A stretch of DNA of 64,000 nucleotides from Phocaeicola massiliensis B84634 = Timone 84634 = DSM 17679 = JCM 13223 (GTDB taxonomy: Bacteria > Bacteroidota > Bacteroidia > Bacteroidales > Bacteroidaceae). The position numbers and the translations under genes are program-made. Shown in pieces: positions 6,893 to 16,563 of the stretch. Under the pieces are notes generated by a model, which did no database searches, was not told the origin of the DNA, and worked only from the letters and a program-made list of their open reading frames with translations. The DNA lies in the NCBI RefSeq assembly GCF_000382445.1, contig NZ_KB905472.1, positions 2,997,603-3,061,602 on the forward strand. The letters run 5' to 3'. Position 1 is the stretch's first letter. Each line of letters starts with the position of its first letter.

Positions 6893-8074
6893 TCACTTAT
6901 CTGCCCCCAACCATGTCCATTTATGCCAAATACCTTCCAACGGTCCTTGCTTGTGACTCTTCAACCACCATTTACAGAAACAGACCTGCAACAAGAAGAG
7001 CACAAACCCGATTATCAGACTAAGCGCATAGCCACAGTAAGGAGCGAGATACAGTCCGAACGGGAAATAAATGACAGCACCGGCAATAGACTGTCCGATA
7101 TAATTGCTCAGACTCATTTTTCCATAAAAGCGAAGATTGGATACAAACTTCTTGAAGCCTTCCTTTTGATAAAGCAACACAAAAGATGCAACCAACACTA
7201 CCGTGAATGCAAACTTCTGCCACATATCGAAAGCCGTCCCTACTGTTCCCCGAACAAGTAAGCTGTCACTTGCCATCACCAACTCTTTCAACTGGAACAA
7301 CGGAGCAAATGCGATGGCAGAAATAATAAGTGCCTTCACCCAGAAACGTGTATTGGTTTCGGAAGAAACAAAAAGCTGCTTACGGCCGATATACAGTCCC
7401 ATCAGGAACAAACCGGCAGTCTGCCAGAAACGTCCGGCACCCAATGCCCAATACAAACTCGCTTTTTGACCGTAAGTGATGTTCTTCCATAAGAACTCTC
7501 CCAAATTCCCCTCTTTCGTATAAGCCGCCACTTCCTGATACATTGCTCCTACCCCCAAATCGGGCAACGTATGCGACGGGTCGTACAAACTTACTATATA
7601 ATGATACCATTCAACAGGTTGCAGTAAAAATACAATAGCTGTAACAAGAATGGCACAATCACTCCATTTGCGCACCACAAATAATACGACACCCACTACA
7701 ACAAACAGTAATAGGACATCTCCTGCCGGGAAAAAAGCAGCATTGACAGTAGCAAAAACGGCTAATAAGACAAGACGCCAAAGAAAACGATAGCCAAAAT
7801 CCTTCCCTTTCCGTTGCTGATTAGCCGACTGAATATAGAATGTAAATCCGAACAGCAAAGCAAAAATAGCATAAGCTTTCCCGGCAAACAGAGAAAAAGT
7901 AATGTTAAAGACTCCGTCATTCAGAATATTCAACCATCCGGGATCACCTGTAGGATAAACCGGAAAGATAAAGTGTTCCAAGTTATGTACCAAGAGAATT
8001 GCCATCACAGCAAATCCCCGCAAAGCATCTACCACTTCGATACGTGGCAGTTTTTCTGATAATTGTTTTTCCAT
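6893..8074 (-). CDS. DUF418 membrane protein
   Basis: This multi-pass inner-membrane protein of 393 residues starts at MEKQLSEKLPRIEV. The first helix carries the DUF418/YeiB signature VVDALRGFAVMAILLVHN, and the last third carries the DUF418 domain (RFYGKMSLSNYIGQS ... GPLEGIW). About nine to ten hydrophobic segments are visible. The family resembles acyltransferase-type membrane proteins, but no reaction is established. A start 10 codons upstream (8104) would add residues before the conserved block and is less likely. It is probably co-transcribed with the GH3 gene downstream. Confidence 0.85.
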   Translation of the reverse strand: MEKQLSEKLPRIEVVDALRGFAVMAILLVHNLEHFIFPVYPTGDPGWLNILNDGVFNITFSLFAGKAYAIFALLFGFTFYIQSANQQRKGKDFGYRFLWRLVLLAVFATVNAAFFPAGDVLLLFVVVGVVLFVVRKWSDCAILVTAIVFLLQPVEWYHYIVSLYDPSHTLPDLGVGAMYQEVAAYTKEGNLGEFLWKNITYGQKASLYWALGAGRFWQTAGLFLMGLYIGRKQLFVSSETNTRFWVKALIISAIAFAPLFQLKELVMASDSLLVRGTVGTAFDMWQKFAFTVVLVASFVLLYQKEGFKKFVSNLRFYGKMSLSNYIGQSIAGAVIYFPFGLYLAPYCGYALSLIIGFVLFLLQVCFCKWWLKSHKQGPLEGIWHKWTWLGADK

Positions 8075-8334
8075 GAAATAGATATTGTTAATAAATAGAT
8101 ACAAGCAACAGATCCTCCACTTCGTTCAGAATGACAAAGTAATAGACCATTTTAGTCTTGACGCATTCCTTTTTTTCAATTGAGTGCAAAGATAACCTTC
8201 TTTTTCCAACTATTCATTCGCATAGATCAAATTCTTTCGAATGCATCTGCCTCATCCTGAACGAAGAAGAAACATACAGTCCGACAGTATGTAAAATTTA
8301 ACTATTTACTCTTCCGCCCAAACTATTATTTTTC

Positions 8335-8342
8335 TACATTTG
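8335..8342 (+). promoter_or_regulatory. Promoter -7 box of the alcohol dehydrogenase gene
   Basis: TACATTTG matches TAnnTTTG and lies 30 bp before the start codon at 8372. No good -33 box is visible. The rest of 8075-8371 holds nothing recognisable. Confidence 0.65.
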
Positions 8343-8371
8343 TTATCATTGAAACTTTAAATACGAAAGAC

Positions 8372-9544
8372 ATGAAAGCAAATCCTGTATTTAGTTTGTA
8401 CATCCCTACCAAATTGATATTCGGTTGTGGGGAAATCAATAAGTTATCAAGTGAAAAACTACCGGGAAAGAAAGCATTGGTTGTTATTTCTGCCGGAACT
8501 TCCATGCGGAAATATGGATATCTGCAAAAAGTACTCGCCCAACTGAGGCTGAATCATGTAGAAACGGTAGTTTACGATAAAATACTTCCCAACCCCATCA
8601 AAGAACATGTAATGGAAGCAGCCGCCATCTGTCGTGAAGAAAGATGTGACTTTGTGGTCGGACTGGGAGGGGGAAGTTCTATCGATTCCGCCAAAAGCAT
8701 TGCTGTAATGGCATGCAATGATGGTGATTATTGGGATTACGTTTCAGGAGGAACAGGTAAAGGACGTCCCATCAGCAAAGCTCTGCCTATTATAGCCATT
8801 CCGACAACAGCGGGCACAGGTACTGAAATGGACCCATGGACAGTAATCACTCATGAAACGGCACAGGAGAAAATAGGCTTCGGCTGTCCCCTCACCTATC
8901 CTACCCTTTCCATTGTAGACCCTGAATTAATGGTATCCATCCCGCCCGAACTTACCGCTATTCAAGGATTTGATGCCTTTTTCCATGCTGCCGAGGGTTT
9001 CATTGCCAACTGTGCAACCCCTATCAGCGACCTATATGCATTGGAAGCTATCCGCTTATTATATAAATACCTGCCGGTAGCCGTAGCCGACGGACAAAAT
9101 CTAAAAGCACGCGCCAAAGTTGCCTGGGCGAGTACACTCGCCGGAATGGTAGAATCTACCTCCAGTTGTACTTCCGAACATTCACTGGAACATGCCATGA
9201 GTGCCTACTATCCGCAACTTCCCCATGGAGCCGGATTAATAGCACTTTCCGAAGCTTATTTTGAAACTTTCCGTCACGACTGCACCAAACGCTACATGAA
9301 AATGGCCGAAGTGATGACCGAAAAGAAGAGTAATCGTGCATCCGACTTCATCGATGCACTAGTAACAATGCAAAAAGAATGCAAAGTAAAAGATTTAAAA
9401 TTAAGTGAATATGGCATCCGGCCCAATGACTTTCCTAGAATATTGCAGAATGCACGTGACACCATGGGCGGTTTATTCACACTTGACCCACATCCCATAA
9501 CCGATGACGAAATACTGAATATATTAGAAAAGTCTTATCGATAA
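8372..9544 (+). CDS. Iron-containing alcohol dehydrogenase
   Basis: This cytoplasmic NAD(P)-dependent group III alcohol dehydrogenase has 390 residues, full length for the family. The nucleotide-binding motif GGGSSIDSAK is at 99-108. Metal ligands appear as Asp201 and His205 (GFDAFFHAAEG), His270 (SEHSLEH) and His285 (LPHGAG), with the nearby catalytic-type His274. It resembles butanol- or lactaldehyde-dehydrogenase branches, and the substrate cannot be told from sequence. It is a single-gene unit with its own promoter box and terminator. Confidence 0.93.
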   Translation: MKANPVFSLYIPTKLIFGCGEINKLSSEKLPGKKALVVISAGTSMRKYGYLQKVLAQLRLNHVETVVYDKILPNPIKEHVMEAAAICREERCDFVVGLGGGSSIDSAKSIAVMACNDGDYWDYVSGGTGKGRPISKALPIIAIPTTAGTGTEMDPWTVITHETAQEKIGFGCPLTYPTLSIVDPELMVSIPPELTAIQGFDAFFHAAEGFIANCATPISDLYALEAIRLLYKYLPVAVADGQNLKARAKVAWASTLAGMVESTSSCTSEHSLEHAMSAYYPQLPHGAGLIALSEAYFETFRHDCTKRYMKMAEVMTEKKSNRASDFIDALVTMQKECKVKDLKLSEYGIRPNDFPRILQNARDTMGGLFTLDPHPITDDEILNILEKSYR

Positions 9545-9548
9545 ATAC

Positions 9549-9592
9549 AAGAAGGGCTATAGCTTGATTTCCTTTGCCATAGCCCTTCTTTA
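9549..9592 (+). terminator. Intrinsic terminator after the alcohol dehydrogenase
   Basis: AAGAAGGGCTAT and ATAGCCCTTCTT form a 12-bp stem, followed by a short T stretch. It sits about 5 nt past the stop codon. Confidence 0.85.
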
Positions 9593-9733
9593 CATTATAT
9601 TTCTACTCTCCCACATTCTTTATATTCAAGATTCTTCATACATCGACAACATTCGATAACATCACCCCCTTCACCCCCCTCTATTTTCCGTTGTCTAAAG
9701 AAAACCCATATCACAACATTTTAATCATTTACT

Positions 9734-9755
9734 AAGTTCTTTTAGAACTTTGCAA
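9734..9755 (+). repeat. Left inverted repeat of a putative invertible segment
   Basis: This 22-bp sequence contains the palindrome AAGTTCT-TTT-AGAACTT followed by TGCAA. Its exact inverse complement lies at 10027-10048. The internal palindrome is typical of a recombinase crossover site. Confidence 0.9.
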
Positions 9756-10026
9756 CATTGCTACAAAGCCTGTATACCATTTGATGGAGTATATGTATAG
9801 GTATAATATGGCTTTTGTATCTACTTTTATTCTACCTAATTATAAAAATATTGGTGGCTAATATTTTATTTATCTATAGCTATATAAGATTGTTTATATA
9901 AGATTTGGAGAGGTTGGTTGCGTAATCTTAATAAAATATCAAGTATATATTAAAAATAATTTCTTAAATATGCTTGAATTAATAAATAATATAATATATT
10001 TGCAGCGTAAACCTAAATATAAATTA
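9756..10026. other. Putative invertible promoter segment upstream of susC
   Basis: This 271-bp, very AT-rich segment lies between two perfect 22-bp inverted repeats and carries a promoter just inside the right repeat, facing susC. Invertible promoters flanked by short palindromic repeats are known upstream of SusC/SusD genes in Bacteroides fragilis, and this matches that arrangement. In this assembly the promoter is in the ON orientation. No recombinase gene is present in the window, so it would act from elsewhere. Confidence 0.75.
9973..10002 (+). promoter_or_regulatory. susC promoter inside the invertible segment
   Basis: The -7 box TATATTTG is at 9995-10002 and CTTG at 9973-9976 serves as the -33 box (spacer 18). 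Transcription would start near 10009 and run through the right repeat into susC, giving a leader of about 90 nt with a hairpin. Confidence 0.75.
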
Positions 10027-10048
10027 TTGCAAAGTTCTAAAAGAACTT
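10027..10048 (-). repeat. Right inverted repeat of the putative invertible segment
   Basis: This is the exact inverse complement of 9734-9755, and the match stops at the first base on each side. In the transcript it would form an AAAGTTCT/AGAACTTT hairpin. Confidence 0.9.
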
Positions 10049-10101
10049 TATTTGAAAATAATTTCATGCTATAATAAACACTAATAAAAAAAATCACAGC
10101 T

Positions 10102-13100
10102 ATGTTAAAAAGGATAAAGTCAGTCAGTACGTTGCTGTTCTTAATGGGCGTCTCTACAGGAACAGCTTACGCGGTTGCCGAATCCGGTATAACCGATGTG
10201 AAAATCACACAACAAAATGGCTCTTGTACCGGTATTGTGAAAGACACAACAGGTGAAACCGTTATCGGTGCATCTGTGGTAGTAAAAGGTACCACCAACG
10301 GAACAATCACCGGTATTGACGGTGACTTCTCTTTAAACAATGTCAAACAAGGAGACATTATCCAGATTTCTTTCGTTGGATATAAAACGGTAGAAGTAAA
10401 ATGGAATGGTCAGCCTCTAAACGTTACATTAAAAGACGACACGGAAATGTTGGGAGAGGTTGTAGTTACCGGTTACGGTGGTCAACAGTTACGTACCAAA
10501 GTAACTAACTCTATTTCGAAAGTAAAACAGGAGAGCTTAAACGTAGGTATGCACTCCAATCCTGCACAAGCATTATCCGGTGCCGTAGCCGGCTTGAAGG
10601 TTATCCAATCATCAGGTAGCCCCGGCGCAACTCCTACCATTATCTTGCGTGGTGGTACCAACTTGGATGGAACCGGTTCTCCACTCGTTGTAGTAGACGG
10701 ACAACTTAGAGACTCTATGAGTGATATCAACCCTGAAGACATTGAGTCTATGGATGTATTAAAGGATGCCGGTGCTACTGCACTTTACGGTGCACGTGCC
10801 AGTAACGGTGTAATCCTTATTACCACCAAAAGAGGTAAAGCAGGTTTCCGCGAAATTAACTTCAAGGCTAAATTAGGTTTGAGCTATGCACGCACTCCTT
10901 ATGAATTTTTGGAAGCAGGCGAATATATCAAAGCTATGCGTAAAGCACACTGGGATGCAGGACACTTGTTTCAAGACAAAGACGGAAACACAAAAACTTA
11001 TTGGGGTAATTGGGAAAGTTACCTGAACGGTAAACAACCTTTCGGTACCGGTAACAACCTGGATCAGGACATTTACAGTACTCAGTTCTTAAACGAAGAC
11101 AACAAATATCTGTTGGGCAGAGGATGGCAGACAGTGACAGACCCTATTACCGGTAAAGAAATTTTATACAAGAATACGGATGTAGATAAATATAACCTGA
11201 ATGATCCCGCATTCTCACAGGACTACAACATCAATATGTCTGGTGGTAATGACCGTGGCACCTACTACGCCGGTTTGGGATACAACCGTCAGGAAGGTGT
11301 TCCTGTCAATACATTCTACGAACGTTATTCATTCATTACCAACGCCAGCTATAAAATTGCAGACTGGCTAACTTCCACTTCGTCACTAAACTATAATCGT
11401 GCCAATTGGAAAAACATGCCCGGCTCCAACGGTTCTGAGTTAAATTATTTCGGACGAGTACGTTCACTTCCTCCTACTGTTCTTTTTGAGGATGAAGAAG
11501 GCAACATGAAACTAGGTCCGGGTACCGCTGATGGTAACCAAATGTACCAACCCGACCAATGGTGGAATGACAATCAAAGCGATAAGTTCACAATGAGCCA
11601 ATCCTTTAAGATTGATATTCTGAAAAATCTGTCATTGACAGCCAACATGAACTGGTATTACTCTGAAACATATCAGGAAAGTTTCACAAAAGATTATGAA
11701 AATACTCCCGGAAACTTCGTGCGTACAAGATCGGCTACAGCTTATTATAACCGCGATTTCCGCCAAACATACAATGCCGTATTAAACTATAACGAAACCT
11801 TCTTCCTTGACCATCATGTAGAAGTGATGTTAGGTATGGAATACTACAACAAATACCAACGCGGATTTGAGGCACAAGGCCAAGGTGCACCTACCGACGA
11901 CCTCCCCGATTTGTCACTGACCGATAAGGGCGAAGGTAAGCGTACTATCAATTCATGGCATGAGAAACAACGTATCCTGTCATTCTTCGGACGTTTAAAT
12001 TATGATTTTAAGGACAAATACCTGTTGTCATTCGTTTTCCGTCGCGACGGTTACTCCTCTCTGTTAGGTGACAACCGTTGGGGATTCTTCCCCGGAGTAT
12101 CTGCCGGATGGATTTTCGGACGCGAAGACTTCATTAAAGAAGCCATTCCCGTAATGTCATTCGGTAAGTTGCGTGCCAGCTACGGTATCAATGGTAATGC
12201 GTCAGGTATTGGTGCCTATACCTTACAGGGAAGCTACGGTTCAAGCAACAGCAACGGTTCATTCAACTATAACGGAAATACTTCTTATCTCATCACAGAA
12301 CTTCCCAACCCTAACCTGAGATGGGAAAAGACCGCTACCTTTGAAGTGGGGGCAGACTTGAGCTTCTTTGCCAACCGACTGAACACTAACCTGACATATT
12401 ATAACCGGCTGACATCAGACAAATATGCAGCATTGAGTTTCCCGACCTCTACTGGTTTCTCATCTGTAACAAACAATAATGGTGAATTCCGCAACCAAGG
12501 TATCGAAATCGAACTTTCAGGAAAAATTATCGATAGCAAAGACTGGACATGGAGCGCCTCAGGAAATATCGCATTCAACAAGAATAAAATCGTTTCATTA
12601 CCGGACAATGGTATGGAAAGAAACCGTATCAATGCATTCCAAGTATATACCGGAAACGGAGATGAGAAAAAATGGGTAGGCGGACAACAGGAAGGTCAAG
12701 AACCGGGCATACTGTATTTATACCAAGCAGATGGCATTTACCGCTCATACGATGAAATTCCCGCCAATCTGGTGAGAAAATATGGCTCCAGAACTTACTA
12801 TGGACCTGAGGCATGGAACAAACTGACAGCAGAGCAACAAAATGCCACTACGAACTTCCCTATCCAACCGGGTGACACGAAATTCCATGATGTAAATGGC
12901 GATGATGTAATCGATGAATTCGATAAAGTAAAAGTGGGAGCTACCTCTCCACGCTGGACCGGTGGTTTCAATACTACTCTCAGATGGAAAAACTTCCAAC
13001 TATACGGACGCTTTGACTATGCTCTAGGCTTCTGGTTGTATGAAAATAGTGGGACACAAAGTACTACTCCATGGTTCATGGGATGTTACCAAGGAACATA

Positions 13101-13461
13101 CAATACACCGACAATGTACTATGATACTTGGTCAGAAAGCAATCCGAACGCTAAATACCCACGCTATCTGTTTGCCGACCAAAACGGAAAAAACAACTAC
13201 ATAGCATCCACCATGTTTGCATACAGAGGTGACTATTTAGCTATCCGCGAAATCTCGCTGAGCTATTCATTGCCTGAATCTGTAGCTAAAATGTTGAAGA
13301 TGCAACGTGCCGAAGTCTCTATTACAGGACAGAACCTGGGTTACATCACCGGTGCGAAAAATGTAGGCTCTCCTGAAGCCAACCCAAAAGACAACGGTGC
13401 AGTCGGACAAGGCTATTCATTACCACGTACTATTCTGTTTGGGGTTAACTTAACATTCTAA
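10102..13461 (+). CDS. SusC/RagA-family TonB-dependent outer-membrane transporter
   Basis: This 1119-residue outer-membrane protein imports glycans or similar ligands using TonB energy. A signal peptide of about 25 residues is followed by a carboxypeptidase-regulatory-like domain (about 40-112, GIVKDTTGETVIGASVVVKG), a TonB-box region near EVVVTGYG, a plug domain (about 125-235, with VLKDAGATALYGARASNGVI) and a large beta-barrel ending in the aromatic residues LFGVNLTF. Length is typical. SusD follows after 26 bp. Expression should depend on the orientation of the upstream invertible segment. The neighbouring nan operon suggests a sialylated ligand, but nothing in the protein itself shows this. 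Confidence 0.96.
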   Translation: MLKRIKSVSTLLFLMGVSTGTAYAVAESGITDVKITQQNGSCTGIVKDTTGETVIGASVVVKGTTNGTITGIDGDFSLNNVKQGDIIQISFVGYKTVEVKWNGQPLNVTLKDDTEMLGEVVVTGYGGQQLRTKVTNSISKVKQESLNVGMHSNPAQALSGAVAGLKVIQSSGSPGATPTIILRGGTNLDGTGSPLVVVDGQLRDSMSDINPEDIESMDVLKDAGATALYGARASNGVILITTKRGKAGFREINFKAKLGLSYARTPYEFLEAGEYIKAMRKAHWDAGHLFQDKDGNTKTYWGNWESYLNGKQPFGTGNNLDQDIYSTQFLNEDNKYLLGRGWQTVTDPITGKEILYKNTDVDKYNLNDPAFSQDYNINMSGGNDRGTYYAGLGYNRQEGVPVNTFYERYSFITNASYKIADWLTSTSSLNYNRANWKNMPGSNGSELNYFGRVRSLPPTVLFEDEEGNMKLGPGTADGNQMYQPDQWWNDNQSDKFTMSQSFKIDILKNLSLTANMNWYYSETYQESFTKDYENTPGNFVRTRSATAYYNRDFRQTYNAVLNYNETFFLDHHVEVMLGMEYYNKYQRGFEAQGQGAPTDDLPDLSLTDKGEGKRTINSWHEKQRILSFFGRLNYDFKDKYLLSFVFRRDGYSSLLGDNRWGFFPGVSAGWIFGREDFIKEAIPVMSFGKLRASYGINGNASGIGAYTLQGSYGSSNSNGSFNYNGNTSYLITELPNPNLRWEKTATFEVGADLSFFANRLNTNLTYYNRLTSDKYAALSFPTSTGFSSVTNNNGEFRNQGIEIELSGKIIDSKDWTWSASGNIAFNKNKIVSLPDNGMERNRINAFQVYTGNGDEKKWVGGQQEGQEPGILYLYQADGIYRSYDEIPANLVRKYGSRTYYGPEAWNKLTAEQQNATTNFPIQPGDTKFHDVNGDDVIDEFDKVKVGATSPRWTGGFNTTLRWKNFQLYGRFDYALGFWLYENSGTQSTTPWFMGCYQGTYNTPTMYYDTWSESNPNAKYPRYLFADQNGKNNYIASTMFAYRGDYLAIREISLSYSLPESVAKMLKMQRAEVSITGQNLGYITGAKNVGSPEANPKDNGAVGQGYSLPRTILFGVNLTF

Positions 13462-13487
13462 TTTAATAACTAAAAAAGACTACAATT

Positions 13488-15089
13488 ATGAGAAATAAAA
13501 TATTAAAATTAGCATTTCGCTTCAGTGCATTTGCTTTTGCTGTCGGCATGACAGGTTGCGATGCTTTAGACTTAGCTCCCATTGACACTTATGGAAGCGG
13601 TAACTTCTGGACAAGAAAAGAACATGTAATCGCTTATATGGACGGAATACACAAAAATTTCCGTGACCAAATATTCCAGCAACAATATGTATTAGGTGAA
13701 GCACGCGGTGGAACCAGTGTTCCCGATGTTGCTGTAGACGGAACTTCGGTTTCTTATCAGGGTATCGTAAATCAAGCCCTGAATGCCGAGTCTCCGGGAA
13801 TCACAAACTTTGGTAACATATATGGATGTATTGCGAATATAAATATCATGTTGCAGAAGACTCTGGAAGCCGACTATATGACCGAAGAAGAAAAGGCCTA
13901 TTATCTGGGGCAAGCTTACGGTTTACGCGCTTTCTATTACTTCGGACTGTACCGCACTTATGGTACTTTACCTCTGCGCTTAGATCCAAATCCGGTAGTA
14001 AATGGTGACTTTAACCCAAACAACCTTTATATGAAGCGTTCTGCCGGTTCTGAAGTTATGAAACAAATCAAAGCAGACCTGAAATCTTCACTCGATTACT
14101 TTGGCAATAATAACTCTTTCGACCCCAATAACCGTAAGAATTTAAAAGGCTATTGGTCAAAAGCTGCCACTGAATATTTGGCTGCTGAAGTCTACTTATG
14201 GAATGCTAAGGTTTCTGTAGATGACAATACAGCAAACAATGCAGACTTAAGCGTAGCCAAAAATCATCTGCAAAGCCTGATGAATAATTATGATCTCTCC
14301 TTACAGTCAAACTATGAAGATATATTCAGCGTAAACAATAAAGGCAATAATGAAGTAATTTTCGCTGTAAGATATATGGAAGGAGAAGCATCAAATCCAT
14401 TTACAGCTCTCATGTACAACTATCAAACCGGAGCTTTCAAAACAGTAGGTTTCAACGATGAAAATGGAAAACCTATGGGAGATACGCTGAAAGTTAGCAC
14501 CACAGGAATGCAGCGCATAGAATATCTACCGGAGTTCTACCTGTCTTATGACAAGACAGATAGCCGCCGCGATGCGACATTCCTGGGAGCCTATTCACGT
14601 AAAGACAATTCATTGGCAGGTACAGTGTACAAAAAAATAATGGGACACTTCGATGAATCCATCAATCGCTATATTTGGGACGCTGATGTCATTGTCTATC
14701 GTTTGGCGGGCGTATATCTAATGATGGCTGAAATAGCAAATATGGAAGGCGGAGATGTAGCTTCCTATATAAACAAAATACGTGAGCGTGCTTACGGTAA
14801 AAATTGGGACGCAACCAAATATGGCTACACCAACGGTAATTTTACAGAAAACGAGCTGGCTATCCTACATGAAAAAGATAAAGAAATGTTAGGAGAAGGA
14901 CAACGCTGGTATGACCTGAAACGTATGACATTGACCAAAGGAGGCAAACATCTGGTATTCTGTCCGGAAGGCAGCAAAGATGGTCAAAAGGCTATCTTAA
15001 CTGAAGCCGAAGCTTACAAACTATACTGGCCGATAGAAACCAATATGATTACCAAAGATCCTGAATTGACTCAAACACCGGGATACTAA
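13488..15089 (+). CDS. SusD/RagB-family surface glycan-binding lipoprotein
   Basis: This 533-residue lipoprotein caps the SusC barrel and binds ligand at the cell surface. The signal ends in the lipobox GMTGC, with Cys24 the lipidated residue. The N-terminal half has TPR-like helices, with EEKAYYLGQAYGLRAFYYFGLYRTYG being the usual family block. The C-terminal part has the RagB motif EMLGEGQRWYDLKRM and ends LTQTPGY. It is co-transcribed with susC, and a terminator follows 52 bp downstream. Confidence 0.95.
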   Translation: MRNKILKLAFRFSAFAFAVGMTGCDALDLAPIDTYGSGNFWTRKEHVIAYMDGIHKNFRDQIFQQQYVLGEARGGTSVPDVAVDGTSVSYQGIVNQALNAESPGITNFGNIYGCIANINIMLQKTLEADYMTEEEKAYYLGQAYGLRAFYYFGLYRTYGTLPLRLDPNPVVNGDFNPNNLYMKRSAGSEVMKQIKADLKSSLDYFGNNNSFDPNNRKNLKGYWSKAATEYLAAEVYLWNAKVSVDDNTANNADLSVAKNHLQSLMNNYDLSLQSNYEDIFSVNNKGNNEVIFAVRYMEGEASNPFTALMYNYQTGAFKTVGFNDENGKPMGDTLKVSTTGMQRIEYLPEFYLSYDKTDSRRDATFLGAYSRKDNSLAGTVYKKIMGHFDESINRYIWDADVIVYRLAGVYLMMAEIANMEGGDVASYINKIRERAYGKNWDATKYGYTNGNFTENELAILHEKDKEMLGEGQRWYDLKRMTLTKGGKHLVFCPEGSKDGQKAILTEAEAYKLYWPIETNMITKDPELTQTPGY

Positions 15090-15140
15090 TAATCAAAACA
15101 TCTGTATTACAGATATAGTCGATTTTAACATTGATTTTGG

Positions 15141-15176
15141 AAGAGGATGCCCGTGAGGGTGTCCTCTTTAATTTTC
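15141..15176 (+). terminator. Intrinsic terminator after susD
   Basis: AAGAGGATGCCC pairs with GGGTGTCCTCTT around a GTGA loop, followed by TAATTTTC. It separates the susCD unit from the esterase gene. Confidence 0.8.
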
Positions 15177-15271
15177 TATGATGAATTTGCCGCAATTCAT
15201 CTCTAATTACTTATCTTAGCCTCAAAATGACAACCTTATATCATCTAATCATGCAGAAAACAAAACTAAAA

Positions 15272-16486
15272 ATGAAAAAATGGGTAATTCTCCTCACCGT
15301 TTGCCTGTCATCATCAATGCTATTCGCGCAAACAGCATTTTCCCCCGAACAACATAAAACTGTTTGTTCTGAACGAAGTGACGGACGTTATCTCAGCACC
15401 TACGGAGTAGTACATGCCATGCTCAAAGATACCAAACCACTCTATGCATTCCGACATGATTTCACCCGGCAAGAATTTGCCGAATGGCAAAAAGAGGTAC
15501 GGACAGCCATGATAGAAATCATGCATCATCCCCACATCACCGGTCAGCCAATACCTGTTTGTATAGAGAAAATACAGAAAGACGGTTATCGGCAAGAGAA
15601 ATGGGAGTTCTATCCACTGCCTCACTGTGTTTCTACTTTTTATATACTGATTCCCGATAAAGTTAAAATACCCGGTCCTGCCGTACTCTGCATTCCCGGA
15701 TCGGGTATGACAAAAGAAAACCTCATCGGAGAAGTTTCCGCCAACAATATGCGGGCGGCTATGGCCTTAAACATTGCAAAACAAGGATATATCTCAGTTG
15801 CCGTAGATAATGCGGCAGCGGGAGAGGCAGCCGACCTGGAACCTTTGACAGGAACAAGTTATGATTATGATACTCCGTCACGCATTTTGCTGGAATTGGG
15901 ATGGAGCTATTTAGGCTACACTTCTTTTCTAAATAAACAAGTTTTGGAATGGATGAAATGCCAACCCTTCATACGCAAAGACCGCATTGTTGTCAGTGGT
16001 TTCTCTTTGGGGACTGAACCTTTAATGGTATTGGGCGTCATGGACCCTTCCATTTACGCTTTTATCTACAACGATTTCTTATGCCAAACACAGGAACGGG
16101 CTATCGTGATGACAGAACCGGACCAAAGGGGGCGTCGCCCTTTTCCCAATTCCATCCGTCATTTAATACCCGACTTTTGGAAATACTTTAACTTTCCTGA
16201 TATAGTGGCTTCTCTTGCCCCTCGCCCCATTATTCTGACGGAAGGCGGACTGGACAGAGACTTCAATTTAGTAAAACGAGCCTATGAAATCAGCGGACAT
16301 CCGGAAAACGTTGAAACACATCATTATCAGAAATATACGGCACCGGAGACACGTAATACTGCTCAAAATTTGCCTGAAGGACTCGGCAGAGCCTCTTTCT
16401 ATGACTCTGTAAATGTAGATGGGCCGAACCATTACTTCAAAAATGAATTTGTACTGCCATGGCTGGACAAAGTCCTGGCCGAATAA
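15272..16486 (+). CDS. Exported alpha/beta hydrolase, putative carbohydrate esterase
   Basis: This 404-residue hydrolase starts at MKKWVILL, which gives a clean signal peptide ending near FAQ. Starts at 15227 or 15251 would only add polar residues before it. The nucleophile is Ser245 in VVSGFSLG. The acid is probably Asp328 or Asp330 (GGLDRD) and the base His387 (GPNHYF). It resembles the Abhydrolase_7/acetylxylan-esterase-like group. Position between a SusC/SusD pair and the nan operon makes a sugar deacetylase, perhaps acting on O-acetylated sialic acid or glycans, an attractive inference that is not proven. A terminator lies upstream, so it has its own promoter or depends on read-through. 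Confidence 0.8.
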   Translation: MKKWVILLTVCLSSSMLFAQTAFSPEQHKTVCSERSDGRYLSTYGVVHAMLKDTKPLYAFRHDFTRQEFAEWQKEVRTAMIEIMHHPHITGQPIPVCIEKIQKDGYRQEKWEFYPLPHCVSTFYILIPDKVKIPGPAVLCIPGSGMTKENLIGEVSANNMRAAMALNIAKQGYISVAVDNAAAGEAADLEPLTGTSYDYDTPSRILLELGWSYLGYTSFLNKQVLEWMKCQPFIRKDRIVVSGFSLGTEPLMVLGVMDPSIYAFIYNDFLCQTQERAIVMTEPDQRGRRPFPNSIRHLIPDFWKYFNFPDIVASLAPRPIILTEGGLDRDFNLVKRAYEISGHPENVETHHYQKYTAPETRNTAQNLPEGLGRASFYDSVNVDGPNHYFKNEFVLPWLDKVLAE

Positions 16487-16503
16487 CTCTTAAAATAAGA
16501 CTA

Positions 16504-16543
16504 AAAAGCCGCAGCTTCGTTTCCCAACGTTACTGCGGCTTTC
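16504..16543. terminator. Bidirectional terminator between the esterase and nan operon
   Basis: AAAGCCGCAG and CTGCGGCTTT form a perfect 10-bp stem, with A-rich and T-rich flanks on the two sides. It can serve both converging transcripts. Confidence 0.85.
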
Positions 16544-16563
16544 AATCTTATTAAAAACTAATA

